Assembly: GCA_000314955.1 (NCBI GenBank)
Contig: BAEM01000020.1
Location: 1-64,000 of the forward strand
DNA from: Paraglaciecola chathamensis S18K6
GTDB lineage: Bacteria; Pseudomonadota; Gammaproteobacteria; Enterobacterales; Alteromonadaceae
Length of the DNA: 64,000 bases
Direction: 5' to 3'
Made by a program: the position numbers and the translations under genes. Below the pieces are notes generated by a model. The model was given only the letters and a program-made list of their open reading frames with translations, did not search any database and had not been told where the DNA came from. Within the stretch, counting starts at the first letter, position 1. Each line of letters starts with the position of its first letter. Of the stretch, positions 55,000 through 64,000 are shown piece by piece.

Positions 55000-55620
55000 T
55001 TAATTAAACGGGCTTGCGTCGCCGCTGCCCTGGCGAATAATGACAGGCTCACCTTCTGATAAATCAACCACTGTGGTGGGTTGCTCACCCAAGAAACCAC
55101 CGTGAATGATCAGTCCCACCTGCTTTTCAAGTTTATCGCGAATTTCATCAGGATCAGATTCAGCCACTATCTCATTTGGTAAAATAAGCGTAGTGGACAT
55201 CATCGGCTCACCCAGCTCTTCCAATAATGCCAACGCAATGGCGTTATCAGGAACACGAATACCTATGGTGCGTCGTTTCGGGTTCTGCAAACGCTTAGGT
55301 ACTTCCTTGGTCGCCTTTAAAATAAAGGTGTAAGGACCTGGAGTGTTATTCTTAATCATGCGAAATGCCGCGTTATCCACCCGAGCATATTCAGACAATT
55401 CGGACATATCACGGCACATCAGCGTGAAATTGTGATCTTTACCGATTTGACGAATACGGCAAATTTGTTCGAGGGCGTTTTTATCGTCCATATGACAACC
55501 AATGGAATAACCAGAATCTGTTGGGTAAACCACCACTTCGCCGCTATGAATTAACTCACACGCTTGTTTAATCAAACGCGTTTGCGGGTTATCAGGATGA
55601 ATATAAAAAAATTGGCTCAT
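55000..55620 (-). CDS. yciO: YciO, Sua5/YrdC-like protein
   Basis: 206 residues of the Sua5/YciO/YrdC family (VVYPTDSGYSIGCHMDDKNA, RIRQIGKDHNFTLMCRDMSE, NNTPGPYTFILKATKEVPKR). The KxR/SxN-type dsRNA-binding and nucleotide pocket is typical; YciO proteins show weak threonylcarbamoyl-AMP synthase activity compared with TsaC. Located between scpA and rnm, as in related genomes. Role other than t6A is uncertain. Confidence 0.93.
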   Translation of the reverse strand: MSQFFYIHPDNPQTRLIKQACELIHSGEVVVYPTDSGYSIGCHMDDKNALEQICRIRQIGKDHNFTLMCRDMSELSEYARVDNAAFRMIKNNTPGPYTFILKATKEVPKRLQNPKRRTIGIRVPDNAIALALLEELGEPMMSTTLILPNEIVAESDPDEIRDKLEKQVGLIIHGGFLGEQPTTVVDLSEGEPVIIRQGSGDASPFN

Positions 55621-55652
55621 AATCGTTACTTCCCAGTAAGTTAAACGCGATG

Positions 55653-56519
55653 TTACGCGTTAGATGTTGCGTCAACTGACGGGTCAATGAATGACCAGTC
55701 ATGCCAAATAGGGGTGAGATGTTCTGGCACCCCCAAGTTTCTACCTAATTCGGTCCAACGACTCACAAAATGAAAATCGGAGCCGGCTGATGCTTGTAAA
55801 TTGTATTCAGTGGCTAATTCAACAATCAACTTGCGTTTCTCGGGGTTAATACGTGCGTGAGTGGTTTCTATTCCATCTCCCCCTGCTTCTTTGAATTGTG
55901 CCACTAATCGACGAAGCCACTTGGCCGTCATATCATAATGACCAGGATGAGCGATAACCGCTTTGCCACCAGCGTCATGGATCCACTGTACGGCCTCTTC
56001 AATTGAAATCCAACGTGGCTTAACGTGTGCGCGTTTGCCCTTACCTAGATATTTTTTAAAGGCGCTTTCGAAGTCACGTACTTCTTTGCGCTCAACCAAC
56101 ACACGAGCAAAGTGGGCACGGGTTAGCTGCCCTTCCCCTGCTAATAACTTTGCATCGTCTAGCACATTTTCAACCCCAGCTTTTGCGAGTTTATCTGCCA
56201 TTTTTTGCGCACGCTCACCGCGCTCGTTTTTCTGCTCAACTAAGCGCTGTTGAAACAGCTCATCATCCTTGTTCACATTCAGGCCTAAAATATGAATGTC
56301 GAAGTTATGCCAAGAAGTGGAAAGCTCTATGCCGTCAACGATGTGCATCAGGCGCTTTTGTTTAGCTTGATGGGCCCGAGCTTCATCTAACGCTTGCACG
56401 GTATCGTGGTCAGTAATGGCCAATACGTCTACTTGCATATTGTTCGCGCGATCCACCAGCTCAACAGGAGAAAGTTGACCGTCAGAGTAGTATGTATGGC
56501 AGTGCAAATCGATTTTCAT
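55653..56519 (-). CDS. rnm: PHP-domain RNase AM (Rnm/TrpH)
   Basis: 288 residues; PHP domain with metal ligands in DLHCHTYYSDG, ITDHDT, DGIELS, AHPGHY and SDFHF. RNase AM trims 5' ends of RNAs and matures 5S, 16S and 23S rRNA 5' ends. Located next to trp in reverse orientation, the reason for the old name TrpH. Confidence 0.94.
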   Translation of the reverse strand: MKIDLHCHTYYSDGQLSPVELVDRANNMQVDVLAITDHDTVQALDEARAHQAKQKRLMHIVDGIELSTSWHNFDIHILGLNVNKDDELFQQRLVEQKNERGERAQKMADKLAKAGVENVLDDAKLLAGEGQLTRAHFARVLVERKEVRDFESAFKKYLGKGKRAHVKPRWISIEEAVQWIHDAGGKAVIAHPGHYDMTAKWLRRLVAQFKEAGGDGIETTHARINPEKRKLIVELATEYNLQASAGSDFHFVSRWTELGRNLGVPEHLTPIWHDWSFIDPSVDATSNA

Positions 56520-56748
56520 GAAACCCTAAATAAACCCTTTTAACATGTACCCGAAAGATACATTTACAAAATTGACTGTTGACAGAGAAGCAAAATTGTT
56601 TTCTTCTATACGCCTGAAGTGTGTATTATACGCATTTGGTGATGAATAGCAGACAAAACCTGAAAAAAGACCATGTTTGTTATCAAACGATAGATTATCG
56701 CACGCCCGACAGTGATTTACGCGTGCAACAAAACGAGATTTTATACCC

Positions 56749-56808
56749 ATGAATACAGTATTACGCGTTTCAACTAACTTAATTTGGTGGTGGCACATCC
56801 CTAACTAG
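56749..56808 (+). CDS. trpL: trp leader peptide TrpL
   Basis: A 19-residue frame, MNTVLRVSTNLIWWWHIPN, with three consecutive Trp codons at about 56785-56793. It precedes a stem-loop and T-run and lies upstream of trpE, the classical layout for attenuation. Ribosome stalling at the Trp codons when charged tRNA-Trp is scarce would favour the antiterminator. Confidence 0.92.
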   Translation: MNTVLRVSTNLIWWWHIPN

Positions 56809-56873
56809 CGGGCTGTGAGCGTATGTATTTGTGCGATTGAACAAGAAAAGCCCGTATAATACGGGCTTTTTTT
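56794..56873 (+). promoter_or_regulatory. trp operon attenuator
   Basis: Four alternating segments. Region 1 CACATCCC (56794-56801) pairs with region 2 GGGCTGTG (56809-56816). Region 2 (56808-56813, CGGGCT) can instead pair with region 3 AGCCCG (56849-56854), the antiterminator. Region 3 pairs with region 4 CGGGCT (56862-56867) in the terminator. These are mutually exclusive, as expected. A TTGACA is at 56579-56584 but no clean -10 or TrpR operator was seen. Confidence 0.88.
56849..56873 (+). terminator. trp attenuator terminator
   Basis: AGCCCGTAT / ATACGGGCT stem followed by seven T residues, upstream of trpE by about 87 bp. Confidence 0.93.
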
Positions 56874-56959
56874 ATGCCCGATTGAAAATTACGACCCGAT
56901 TAATGCCCAACAAAGCCAACGCCTAGAACAGGTTATAAACAAGGTTATAGAGAAAAATC

Positions 56960-58594
56960 ATGAGCTTAGCGCAATTAACAGAACAAGCCGGAAAAGTAGA
57001 AACTCTACTTCTCAGTGCTGATTACGTGGCAGATCCACTCCAAGCGTATCAATATTTATGTCAGGGTAAGCCCCACAACTTACTGCTCGAATCAGCTGAG
57101 ATTGACAGTAAAGACGATTTAAAAAGCTTAATACTGGTCGACGCCGCGATAAAATTGCAGTGCGACGGCCCCGTCGTTACCTGTCAAGCCCTGACCGATA
57201 ACGGCGCAGCGGCATTACCCTTGTTTATCGAGTATTGCCCGCAAGGTGTCGAGCACGCTTTTGATGAAGCCGCACGCACAGTAACTTTAACGTTTACCTT
57301 CAGCGACAGCGAATTAGACGAAGACAGCCGTTTGAAAGCCCCTGCGGTATTTGATGCTCTGCGCCTACTGATCAACCAAGTTGTGGCTATTCGACCGCAT
57401 CCTGAAGCGCTGTTCTTAGGCGGCGCATTTGCTTATGACTTACTCGCCACCTTTGAGCAATTGCCTCAAGTGGGCGACAGCGAGAATACCTGCCCTGACT
57501 TTGTTTTCTATTTGGCCGAAACGTTATTGCTAATTGACCATCAAGCCAAGAAAACAGAATTAATTGGTAGCGTATTTAGCGGTAAAAATGTTGGTAATAA
57601 CTATTTCGCCATCAGCCAGCGTTTAGAGCAAATAAAACACAAGCTGGGTAAAGACATGCCCGTGCCAGAGCTTGATTCGCCTAGTGTTGCCCCGGATGAA
57701 TTGAAAATAAGCAAGTCAGATCAAGAATTTATTCAAGACGTAGAAAACCTCAAACAACACATTTTAGCCGGTGATATATTTCAAGTCGTGCCCTCTCGTA
57801 CCTTCAGTTTACCTTGCCCTGATCCACATAAAGCCTACAAGGCCCTAAAGGTGCAAAACCCGAGCCCCTATATGTTTTTCATGCAAGATATCGATTTTTG
57901 CATGTTTGGTGCCTCGCCTGAATCAGCACTTAAGTACTTAAAAGATACCAACCAAGTTGAAATTTACCCTATCGCCGGCACGCGCCCGCGGGGTAAACAC
58001 GCCGATGGCTCAATCAATTTGGATCTGGACAGCCGCATCGAACTGAATTTACGCGAAGATGAAAAAGAAAAGTCGGAACATTTAATGTTGGTCGATTTAG
58101 CCCGCAACGATGTGGCGAAAGTATCAAAGCCAGGTACAAGGCATTTAAAAGACTTGCTAAAAGTAGACCGCTACTCTCATGTAATGCACCTTGTTTCCAA
58201 AGTAGTTGGCCAATTACGTGACGATTTAGATGCACTGCATGCCTATCAAGCCTGTATGAACATGGGCACGTTAGTGGGCGCGCCTAAAGTCAGTGCTGCT
58301 AGCCTTATTCGTGAAGTCGAAAAACAACGCAGGGGCAGCTACGGCGGCGCTGTGGGATACGTTAACGGCCATGGTGACATGGATACTTGCATTGTTATCC
58401 GCTCCGCGTTTATCAAAAATAATACTGCCCATATTCAGGCGGGTGCCGGTGTGGTGTTTGATTCAGATCCGCAATCTGAAGCAGATGAAACCCGTGGTAA
58501 AGCGCAAGCGGTTATTCGCGCAATACTTACCTCTCACGAAGGGCCAAGCGCTGTCTCACCTAACCCGACCCAAACCGCGAAGGAGGCAAAATAA
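56960..58594 (+). CDS. trpE: Anthranilate synthase component I
   Basis: 544 residues; converts chorismate to anthranilate using ammonia from TrpG. The Trp feedback motif LLLESAEIDSKDDL is intact. Chorismate-binding domain: DIFQVVPSRTFSLPCPDP, then PIAGTRPRG, ELNLREDEKEKSEHLMLVDL and GAGVVFDSDPQSEADETRGK. It ends TAATG with trpG. First structural gene of the trp operon under attenuator control. Confidence 0.97.
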   Translation: MSLAQLTEQAGKVETLLLSADYVADPLQAYQYLCQGKPHNLLLESAEIDSKDDLKSLILVDAAIKLQCDGPVVTCQALTDNGAAALPLFIEYCPQGVEHAFDEAARTVTLTFTFSDSELDEDSRLKAPAVFDALRLLINQVVAIRPHPEALFLGGAFAYDLLATFEQLPQVGDSENTCPDFVFYLAETLLLIDHQAKKTELIGSVFSGKNVGNNYFAISQRLEQIKHKLGKDMPVPELDSPSVAPDELKISKSDQEFIQDVENLKQHILAGDIFQVVPSRTFSLPCPDPHKAYKALKVQNPSPYMFFMQDIDFCMFGASPESALKYLKDTNQVEIYPIAGTRPRGKHADGSINLDLDSRIELNLREDEKEKSEHLMLVDLARNDVAKVSKPGTRHLKDLLKVDRYSHVMHLVSKVVGQLRDDLDALHAYQACMNMGTLVGAPKVSAASLIREVEKQRRGSYGGAVGYVNGHGDMDTCIVIRSAFIKNNTAHIQAGAGVVFDSDPQSEADETRGKAQAVIRAILTSHEGPSAVSPNPTQTAKEAK

Positions 58595-59229
58595 TGACTT
58601 TACCTAACGTGTCTTCTTCATCCAATACGACTCACGTTTTCTTGGTCGATAATTTTGATTCATTTACCTATAACCTAGTAGATGAACTGCGCACCATGGG
58701 CATGGCATTAACGGTTTATCGTAATTCTGTGTCTCCCCACGCTATTTTCGAAAAGATGCAAGAGCAAGCCAAGCTTAGCCAAGTGATTCTGCTTTTATCA
58801 CCAGGGCCAGGTGCACCAGCTGACGCAGGTTGTATGCCTACGCTTATCAACCTAGTAAAGGGCGTATTCCCAGTGCTTGGCATTTGTTTGGGCCATCAAG
58901 CGATTGTGGAGTCTTACGGCGGTAACATTATTCGCGCCGATGTCGTTATGCACGGTAAATCATCTTTAATCACCCACAAAGGTGATAAAATGTTTGCCAA
59001 CTTACCGCAGCCTTTGCCGGTTGCTCGCTATCATTCACTGATGGCCAGCAACATGCCAGCTGAATTGACAGTATTAGCACAATTTGAAGCTGTGCCTATG
59101 GCAGTTTGCCACGAGCAAGATAGAATGCTGGGCTTTCAGTTTCACCCCGAATCTATTTTAACCGCCTTTGGCAGTCAGTTATTGATGCAAAGCATTGATT
59201 ATTTAACCCAAGACCAAGTGAACGATTAG
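58594..59229 (+). CDS. trpG: Anthranilate synthase component II (glutamine amidotransferase)
   Basis: 211 residues. Class I glutamine amidotransferase: LVDNFDSFTYNLVDELRTMG, oxyanion LLLSPGPGAPADAG, nucleophile Cys in LGICLGHQAIVESYGG and the His-Glu pair in GFQFHPESILTAFG. Not fused to TrpD, unlike enteric TrpGD. Start overlaps the trpE stop by one base with an AGGAGG site inside trpE. Confidence 0.97.
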   Translation: MTLPNVSSSSNTTHVFLVDNFDSFTYNLVDELRTMGMALTVYRNSVSPHAIFEKMQEQAKLSQVILLLSPGPGAPADAGCMPTLINLVKGVFPVLGICLGHQAIVESYGGNIIRADVVMHGKSSLITHKGDKMFANLPQPLPVARYHSLMASNMPAELTVLAQFEAVPMAVCHEQDRMLGFQFHPESILTAFGSQLLMQSIDYLTQDQVND

Positions 59230-59238
59230 AGGACAAAC

Positions 59239-60261
59239 ATGCTATTTCCATTACTTGAAACGCTTTATCAAGGTAAAGCCCTTAGCCAAAACGAAGCCAC
59301 GGATGTCTTTAATCAAATCGTAACAGGCCAGGTAGATAACATAGTGTTGTCCTCGCTATTAACTGCGTTGAAGATCAAAGGCGAAACACCAGAAGAAATA
59401 GCCGGCGCAGCCCAAGCGATGATCCAAAATGCCAGTGCTATCAAGCGCCCAGAGTATGACTTTGCTGACATAGTGGGTACCGGCGGCGATGGTCACAACA
59501 CAATTAATATTTCATCTGCGGCCGCTATCGTGGCAGCCAGCTGCGGCGTTAAAGTCGCTAAACATGGTAATCGAAGCGTTTCGAGCAAATCTGGCTCAGC
59601 AGATTTATTTAATGCCTTTGGTATGAAGCTAGATATGTCACCTGCCGTGGCCCGTGAATGTTTAGACAAATCAAATTTATGCTTCTTATTTGCCCCTGTT
59701 TATCATGCGGGGATCAAGCACGCGATGCCTGTTCGTACCACCTTAAAAACCCGTACTATTTTTAATTTACTGGGGCCTTTGGTTAATCCAATGCAACCTA
59801 GTCATATGATGATAGGCGTATATGCACCTGAACTTGTTATGCCCTTCGCACGTACTTTGCAGCTACTAGGCTACAAAAAAGCACTCGTGGTTCATGGTAG
59901 TGGTCTAGACGAACTGGCGGTTCATGGACCCTCTATGGTGGTCGAGATTAACGGTGACAAGCTGAACGAATACACGCTGTCGCCCAGTGATTTTGGCCTT
60001 GAAGAATATCCTTTAGCCGCCATAGAAGGTGGGGTACCGGATGAAAACAAACAGTTAATACAAGATGTGCTAACCGGTGAAGGTCAAAAAGCCCATGAAG
60101 CAGCGGTCGCCATGAATGCAGGCGCATTGATCAAATTATGTGGACACGCGGACACCTATCAGCAGGGGGCAAAGTTGGCGCTCGATGCGATGCAAGCAAA
60201 GCGCCCATTGCAGGTAATTGAAGCCTCATCTGAAGTTAGCCGTAGCCACGACATCATTTAA
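59239..60261 (+). CDS. trpD: Anthranilate phosphoribosyltransferase
   Basis: 340 residues. PRPP and anthranilate motifs: [60 protein letters not shown] and LGPLVNPM. Ribosome site GAGGAC upstream, 9 bp after trpG. Transfers phosphoribose to anthranilate. Confidence 0.97.
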   Translation: MLFPLLETLYQGKALSQNEATDVFNQIVTGQVDNIVLSSLLTALKIKGETPEEIAGAAQAMIQNASAIKRPEYDFADIVGTGGDGHNTINISSAAAIVAASCGVKVAKHGNRSVSSKSGSADLFNAFGMKLDMSPAVARECLDKSNLCFLFAPVYHAGIKHAMPVRTTLKTRTIFNLLGPLVNPMQPSHMMIGVYAPELVMPFARTLQLLGYKKALVVHGSGLDELAVHGPSMVVEINGDKLNEYTLSPSDFGLEEYPLAAIEGGVPDENKQLIQDVLTGEGQKAHEAAVAMNAGALIKLCGHADTYQQGAKLALDAMQAKRPLQVIEASSEVSRSHDII

Positions 60262-60272
60262 AGGAAGCCTAA

Positions 60273-61679
60273 ATGGCCAATGTATTAGAAAAAATTGTTG
60301 CCGATAAGCGTCAAGAAATAGCCCAGCGTAAAGTGGATTTTCCTTTAGCGCACTTTAAAGATGGTCTGACGCCTTCAACGCGTAGCTTTTTTGATGCGCT
60401 CAATCAGCCCAATGCTGGCTACATTTTAGAGTGTAAAAAAGCCTCTCCGTCAAAAGGTTTGATCAGAGACGATTTCAATTTAGATGAGATCATCGAAGCC
60501 TACTTACCTTACGCTGCGTGCATCTCGGTGTTGACCGATGAAAAGTACTTTCAAGGTAAGTTCGAATATTTAGAATATGTCAGAGAACGTGTGACCCAGC
60601 CGGTGATCAACAAAGACTTTTTCGTTGAACCCTACCAAGTTTACTTGGCTCGTCATCACAACGCTGATGCCATCTTATTGATGTTATCAGTGCTTAATGA
60701 CGAAGAGTATCGCGAATTAGCCGATATCGCCCACAGCCTTGACCTTGATGTATTAACAGAAGTGAGCAACGAAGAAGAGGCCCACCGCGCAGTTGCGCTT
60801 AAGGCCAAGATTATCGGTATTAATAACCGCAATTTACGAGATTTAAGTACCGATTTAGCCACCACTGAGCACTTGGTCCCACTAATTAACCAAGCGTCTC
60901 ACGAACATGTGATTATTTCTGAATCCGGTATTTATACTCATCAAGATGTACGTCGCTTGTCACCTATCGTTGATGGGTTTCTTGTGGGTAGTGCATTAAT
61001 GGCTGAGGATAATGTAGCCCAAGCGGTGAAGCGTTTAGTCTACGGTACGGTCAAAGTGTGCGGCATGACCCGCGCCAAAGACGCCACCGACGTAGCGACT
61101 ATGGGTGCCAGTTACGCAGGGCTTATATTCGCTGAAAAATCAAAACGTTACTTATCACTTGATGACGCAAGAGACATGGTGGCGGCTGTACCTTTTGATT
61201 ATGTAGGCGTATTCGTTGACGCCAATATTGCATTGATCGTTGAATATGCCACCACCCTTGGTTTAGTCGCCGTGCAATTACATGGTAGCGAATCACAGAC
61301 CTATATTACTCAATTGCGCGCAGCACTGAACGACGCGAATTTAGCTGGTTGTCAAATCTGGTTAGCTAAGGGGATCACTGATACCCTACCCGCCCTTGAT
61401 GAAGATAGCGTTGACCGTTTCGTGCTGGATTGCAAAGTAGGCGATCAAAGTGGCGGTACTGGTCAAGCCTTTGATTGGCAACTGTTCGCACAGGCTGATC
61501 TAAGTGCTCTAAGTCGCAGCAAAATTATTCTGGCCGGTGGCATCAACGTAGACAACGCACAGCAAGCCGCTGGGCTTGGCCTAGGCGGAATTGATTTAAA
61601 CTCAGGCGTTGAAGACGCCCCAGGCAAAAAATCTGAGCAAAAGCTGCAACGCGTGTTCGAAAAATTACGCGCGTATTAG
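60273..61679 (+). CDS. trpCF: Bifunctional indole-3-glycerol phosphate synthase / PRA isomerase
   Basis: 468 residues, a fusion. TrpC domain about 1-255 (ILECKKASPSKGLIRDDFNL, LTDEKYFQGKFEYL, VINKDFFVEPYQVYLARHHN, IIGINNRNLRDLSTDL and IISESGIYTHQDVRRL), TrpF domain from about 257 (VKVCGMTRAKDATDVATMGA, VQLHGSESQTYI, and the catalytic Asp region in VLDCKVGDQSGGTGQAFDW). Such fusion is typical for gammaproteobacteria. Start follows GGAAG in the trpD end. Confidence 0.97.
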   Translation: MANVLEKIVADKRQEIAQRKVDFPLAHFKDGLTPSTRSFFDALNQPNAGYILECKKASPSKGLIRDDFNLDEIIEAYLPYAACISVLTDEKYFQGKFEYLEYVRERVTQPVINKDFFVEPYQVYLARHHNADAILLMLSVLNDEEYRELADIAHSLDLDVLTEVSNEEEAHRAVALKAKIIGINNRNLRDLSTDLATTEHLVPLINQASHEHVIISESGIYTHQDVRRLSPIVDGFLVGSALMAEDNVAQAVKRLVYGTVKVCGMTRAKDATDVATMGASYAGLIFAEKSKRYLSLDDARDMVAAVPFDYVGVFVDANIALIVEYATTLGLVAVQLHGSESQTYITQLRAALNDANLAGCQIWLAKGITDTLPALDEDSVDRFVLDCKVGDQSGGTGQAFDWQLFAQADLSALSRSKIILAGGINVDNAQQAAGLGLGGIDLNSGVEDAPGKKSEQKLQRVFEKLRAY

Positions 61680-61734
61680 CCCTAGGCTGCATGAGCCGCT
61701 CACAAGTTAACGTATTAAAAAACGAGAAACGATT

Positions 61735-62922
61735 ATGAACCATTTAGAGAGCAAATTCGGACAGTTTGGTGGCATGTATGTGCCAGAACTGCTTATTCCC
61801 GCGCTTGATCAATTAGAACAAGCATTCATTGATGCGCAAAACGATCCTGAATTTCAAAAAGAATTCATTGAATTGCTTACCGACTACGCAGGGCGCCCCA
61901 CTGCCATGACCTTGTCGCGCAATTTGGTATCAAACCCCAACGTCAAACTGTACTTAAAACGTGAAGACTTACTTCACGGCGGCGCTCACAAAACCAATCA
62001 AGTATTGGGTCAGGCACTACTGACTAAGCGTATGGGTAAAACCGAAGTTATCGCTGAAACAGGCGCCGGGCAACACGGCGTTGCCACGGCATTAGCCTGT
62101 GCACTGTTAGGCTTAAAAGCACGTATTTATATGGGGGCGAAAGACGTTGAACGTCAAGCACCGAACGTATTTAGAATGCGTTTAATGGGCGCTGAAGTCA
62201 TACCCGTAAATGCAGGCTCTGGCACCCTAAAAGATGCCGTTAACGAGGCAATGCGTGACTGGTCTGCAACGTATGACAAAGCTCACTATTTGCTCGGCAC
62301 CGCGGCGGGCCCTCACCCATTCCCGACCATCGTGCGTGAATTCCACCGTATGATAGGCGAAGAAACTCGCGCGCAAATTATGGCCAAAGAAGGTCGCTTA
62401 CCTGACGCGGTAGTCGCCTGCGTGGGTGGCGGTTCAAACGCGATTGGTATGTTTGCCGACTTTATCGATGAGCCAAGCGTACAGCTAATTGGAGTAGAGC
62501 CTGCAGGCAAAGGCTTGCACACCGCCGAACATGGCGCTGCAATTGGTAAAGGCACAACCGGTATCTTACATGGTGCCTACAGCTATATTATGCAAGATGA
62601 AGACGGCCAAATTGAAGAGTCTTACTCTGTATCCGCTGGGCTCGATTACCCAGCTGTTGGCCCTCAGCATGCCCATTTGAGCGATATTGGCCGTGCTACT
62701 TATACCGCAGTTACGGATGATGAAGCCTTGTATGCATTTCAGTTGCTATCACGCAAAGAAGGGATTATTCCAGCGCTTGAATCATCTCATGCCCTGGCTC
62801 ATGCCTTAAACATGGCCGATGAAGCCGAAGACGGCACGATTATCGTAGTCAATTTATCCGGTCGTGGTGACAAAGATTTAGCCCACGTACACAGCATTTT
62901 GGGAGGCGAAACCAATGAGTAA
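61735..62922 (+). CDS. trpB: Tryptophan synthase beta chain
   Basis: 395 residues. PLP Lys in [14 protein letters not shown], phosphate loop [14 protein letters not shown], and [16 protein letters not shown] at the start. Joins indole to serine. Overlaps trpA by 8 bp, for assembly of the alpha2beta2 complex. Confidence 0.97.
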   Translation: MNHLESKFGQFGGMYVPELLIPALDQLEQAFIDAQNDPEFQKEFIELLTDYAGRPTAMTLSRNLVSNPNVKLYLKREDLLHGGAHKTNQVLGQALLTKRMGKTEVIAETGAGQHGVATALACALLGLKARIYMGAKDVERQAPNVFRMRLMGAEVIPVNAGSGTLKDAVNEAMRDWSATYDKAHYLLGTAAGPHPFPTIVREFHRMIGEETRAQIMAKEGRLPDAVVACVGGGSNAIGMFADFIDEPSVQLIGVEPAGKGLHTAEHGAAIGKGTTGILHGAYSYIMQDEDGQIEESYSVSAGLDYPAVGPQHAHLSDIGRATYTAVTDDEALYAFQLLSRKEGIIPALESSHALAHALNMADEAEDGTIIVVNLSGRGDKDLAHVHSILGGETNE

Positions 62923-63745
62923 CGAACAGGGCCATAACGGCGACCGCTACGGTGATATGTTCACGCGTTTAAACGCAGCCAATGAAGGCGCATTTGTACC
63001 TTTCGTCATGCTTGGCGACCCAGACATTGCCACCTCATTAGAAATTCTAAAAGCCTTGGTAGAAGGCGGCGCTGATGCGTTAGAGCTAGGCATTCCTTAT
63101 TCTGACCCCATTGCTGATGGCCCCACTATCCAACAAGCAAGTATTCGTGCCTTGAGCCACAAAATACACCCAAGTGATTGTTTTGAGGTGATCCGTCAGT
63201 TCCGTGAAATTTATCCAGATACCCCAATCGGCTTATTACTTTACAGCAACTTGGTTATTAAACCAGGTCTTGAGAAGTTCTACGATGATGCGGCCAATGC
63301 TGGGGTTGACTCGATTTTAATTGCTGACGTCCCCCTTCGTGAGTCAGAACGCTTCGTTGATATCGCTACAAAAACAGGCGTTAAACAAATACTGATTGCA
63401 CCACCGAATGCCAGCGACGAAACCTTGGCTGAAATTGGTAAAAAATCGCAAGGCTACACCTACCTACTTGGCCGTGCTGGCGTGACCGGCGCAGAAACAG
63501 CTGCAACCATCCCTGCCAGTGAACTGATTGCAAAGTTAACCCAATATAAAGTCGCGCCGCCTCTATTAGGTTTCGGTATTTCAAAACCTGAACAGGTTAA
63601 AGAAGCGATTAGTGCAGGGGCTGCTGGCGCTATTTCAGGCTCAGCCACTGTGAATATTATCGCTGAAAATTTATCTCAACCTGAGGTCATGTTAAGCAAA
63701 TTGCGCGATTTCGTCAGTGCAATGAAACAAGCGACTAAAAAATAA
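62915..63745 (+). CDS. trpA: Tryptophan synthase alpha chain
   Basis: 276 residues. Catalytic Glu and Asp in [20 protein letters not shown], phosphate-binding [10 protein letters not shown] and [10 protein letters not shown]. Cleaves indole-3-glycerol phosphate and passes indole to TrpB. Short hydrophilic N-terminal start before [20 protein letters not shown]. Confidence 0.97.
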   Translation: MSNEQGHNGDRYGDMFTRLNAANEGAFVPFVMLGDPDIATSLEILKALVEGGADALELGIPYSDPIADGPTIQQASIRALSHKIHPSDCFEVIRQFREIYPDTPIGLLLYSNLVIKPGLEKFYDDAANAGVDSILIADVPLRESERFVDIATKTGVKQILIAPPNASDETLAEIGKKSQGYTYLLGRAGVTGAETAATIPASELIAKLTQYKVAPPLLGFGISKPEQVKEAISAGAAGAISGSATVNIIAENLSQPEVMLSKLRDFVSAMKQATKK

Positions 63746-63754
63746 GGAAAGCCC

Positions 63755-64000
63755 ATGTGGTATGTAGTGTATTCACAAGATGTAGAAAATAGTTTGCCCT
63801 TGCGTAAACAAACGCGCGCTGCGCACTTGGCACGCTTGCAACAACTAACTGATGAAGGGCGTTTATTGGTCGCTGGGCCTTGCCCAGCCATTGATAGCAA
63901 AGACCCAGGTGAAGCTGGGTTTACCGGCTCAGTGGTTATTGCTGACTTTCCCAGCTTAGAAGACGCCCAAACTTGGGCTGATGCAGACCCGTATATGGAT
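63755..64000 (+). CDS. yciI: YciI-family protein, 3' end outside the window
   Basis: Partial, the first 82 residues, beginning [20 protein letters not shown], with [20 protein letters not shown] and [20 protein letters not shown], matching YciI. The conserved His and Asp of the ferredoxin-like YciI fold are visible. Located downstream of trpA as in many gammaproteobacteria, start 9 bp after the trpA stop with AAGGAAAG upstream. Function unknown. Confidence 0.92.
   Translation, partial: MWYVVYSQDVENSLPLRKQTRAAHLARLQQLTDEGRLLVAGPCPAIDSKDPGEAGFTGSVVIADFPSLEDAQTWADADPYMD

Noticed and set aside
56526..56798. 90-codon minus-strand frame in the trp leader
   Set aside because: It overlaps the attenuator and leader peptide, which are strongly supported on the other strand.

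Overview
The window looks like a chromosomal segment of a marine gammaproteobacterium of the Alteromonadales, most like Alteromonadaceae such as Paraglaciecola. The reasons are gene content and order: fadR-nhaB-dsbB, fadD-rnd-ycgL-ycgN, tsaB-yoaA, a fused trpCF inside a complete trp operon, the rluB-scpB-scpA-yciO-rnm cluster opposite trp, a FlgT H-ring protein, and lineage-typical small lipoproteins. The species call is inference; no rRNA or tRNA gene was seen.

Layout. 0-6 kb: an ECF sigma/anti-sigma pair and the osmoregulated periplasmic glucan operon opgGH. 6-9.5 kb: fadR, nhaB and dsbB. 9.6-14.3 kb: a citrulline/ornithine catabolic pair with a divergent Lrp-type regulator, then a PhrB-type photolyase-like gene. 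14.3-25.8 kb: a dense minus-strand housekeeping block (ycgN between two paralogous STAS-like genes, ycgM, a lytic transglycosylase, ycgL, rnd, fadD, an alpha/beta hydrolase, slp, tsaB, yoaA). 26-31 kb: a GH13 enzyme, an unknown Ser/Ala-rich protein, and a FlgH-like/FlgT pair. 31-39 kb is more accessory: a GntA-like heme N-oxygenase with a DUF1989 protein and a membrane protein, small acidic proteins, an SDR, a ParD-like/methionine aminopeptidase pair and a homocysteine methyltransferase. 39-49.5 kb holds a collagen-like, duplicated beta-propeller lipoprotein, an orphan hybrid kinase, small envelope proteins and two broken genes. 49.5-50.9 kb is a RAYT-type transposase with its repeats. 50.9-64 kb returns to core genome: argP/argO, rluB-scpB-scpA-yciO-rnm, and trpL-trpE-G-D-CF-B-A with the start of yciI.

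Mobile DNA. Three near-identical 263-265 bp elements (1344-1608, 9642-9905, 47911-48173) share about 23 bp imperfect terminal inverted repeats and have perfect TAA/TTA 3-bp target duplications. One splits a polysaccharide-lyase-like gene, and removing the element plus one TAA restores the frame exactly. Another lies just upstream of the sigma gene. A 51-bp remnant sits at 39368-39418. A second repeat family, with the hairpin CATGG-ACAC-CCATG, clusters at 26.0-26.3 kb and borders the RAYT gene.

How genes work together. The trp operon carries a full attenuator: a leader peptide with three consecutive Trp codons and mutually exclusive hairpins. scpA/scpB form the condensin accessory proteins, opgG/opgH make periplasmic glucans, FadR and FadD control and perform fatty-acid activation, CtlX and ornithine cyclodeaminase could take citrulline to proline, and ArgP would control the ArgO exporter. 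The best candidates for something less described are the GntA/DUF1989/membrane-protein cluster, the ParD-like/aminopeptidase pair, the photolyase homologue without its iron-sulfur cysteines, and the TAA-targeting miniature element family.
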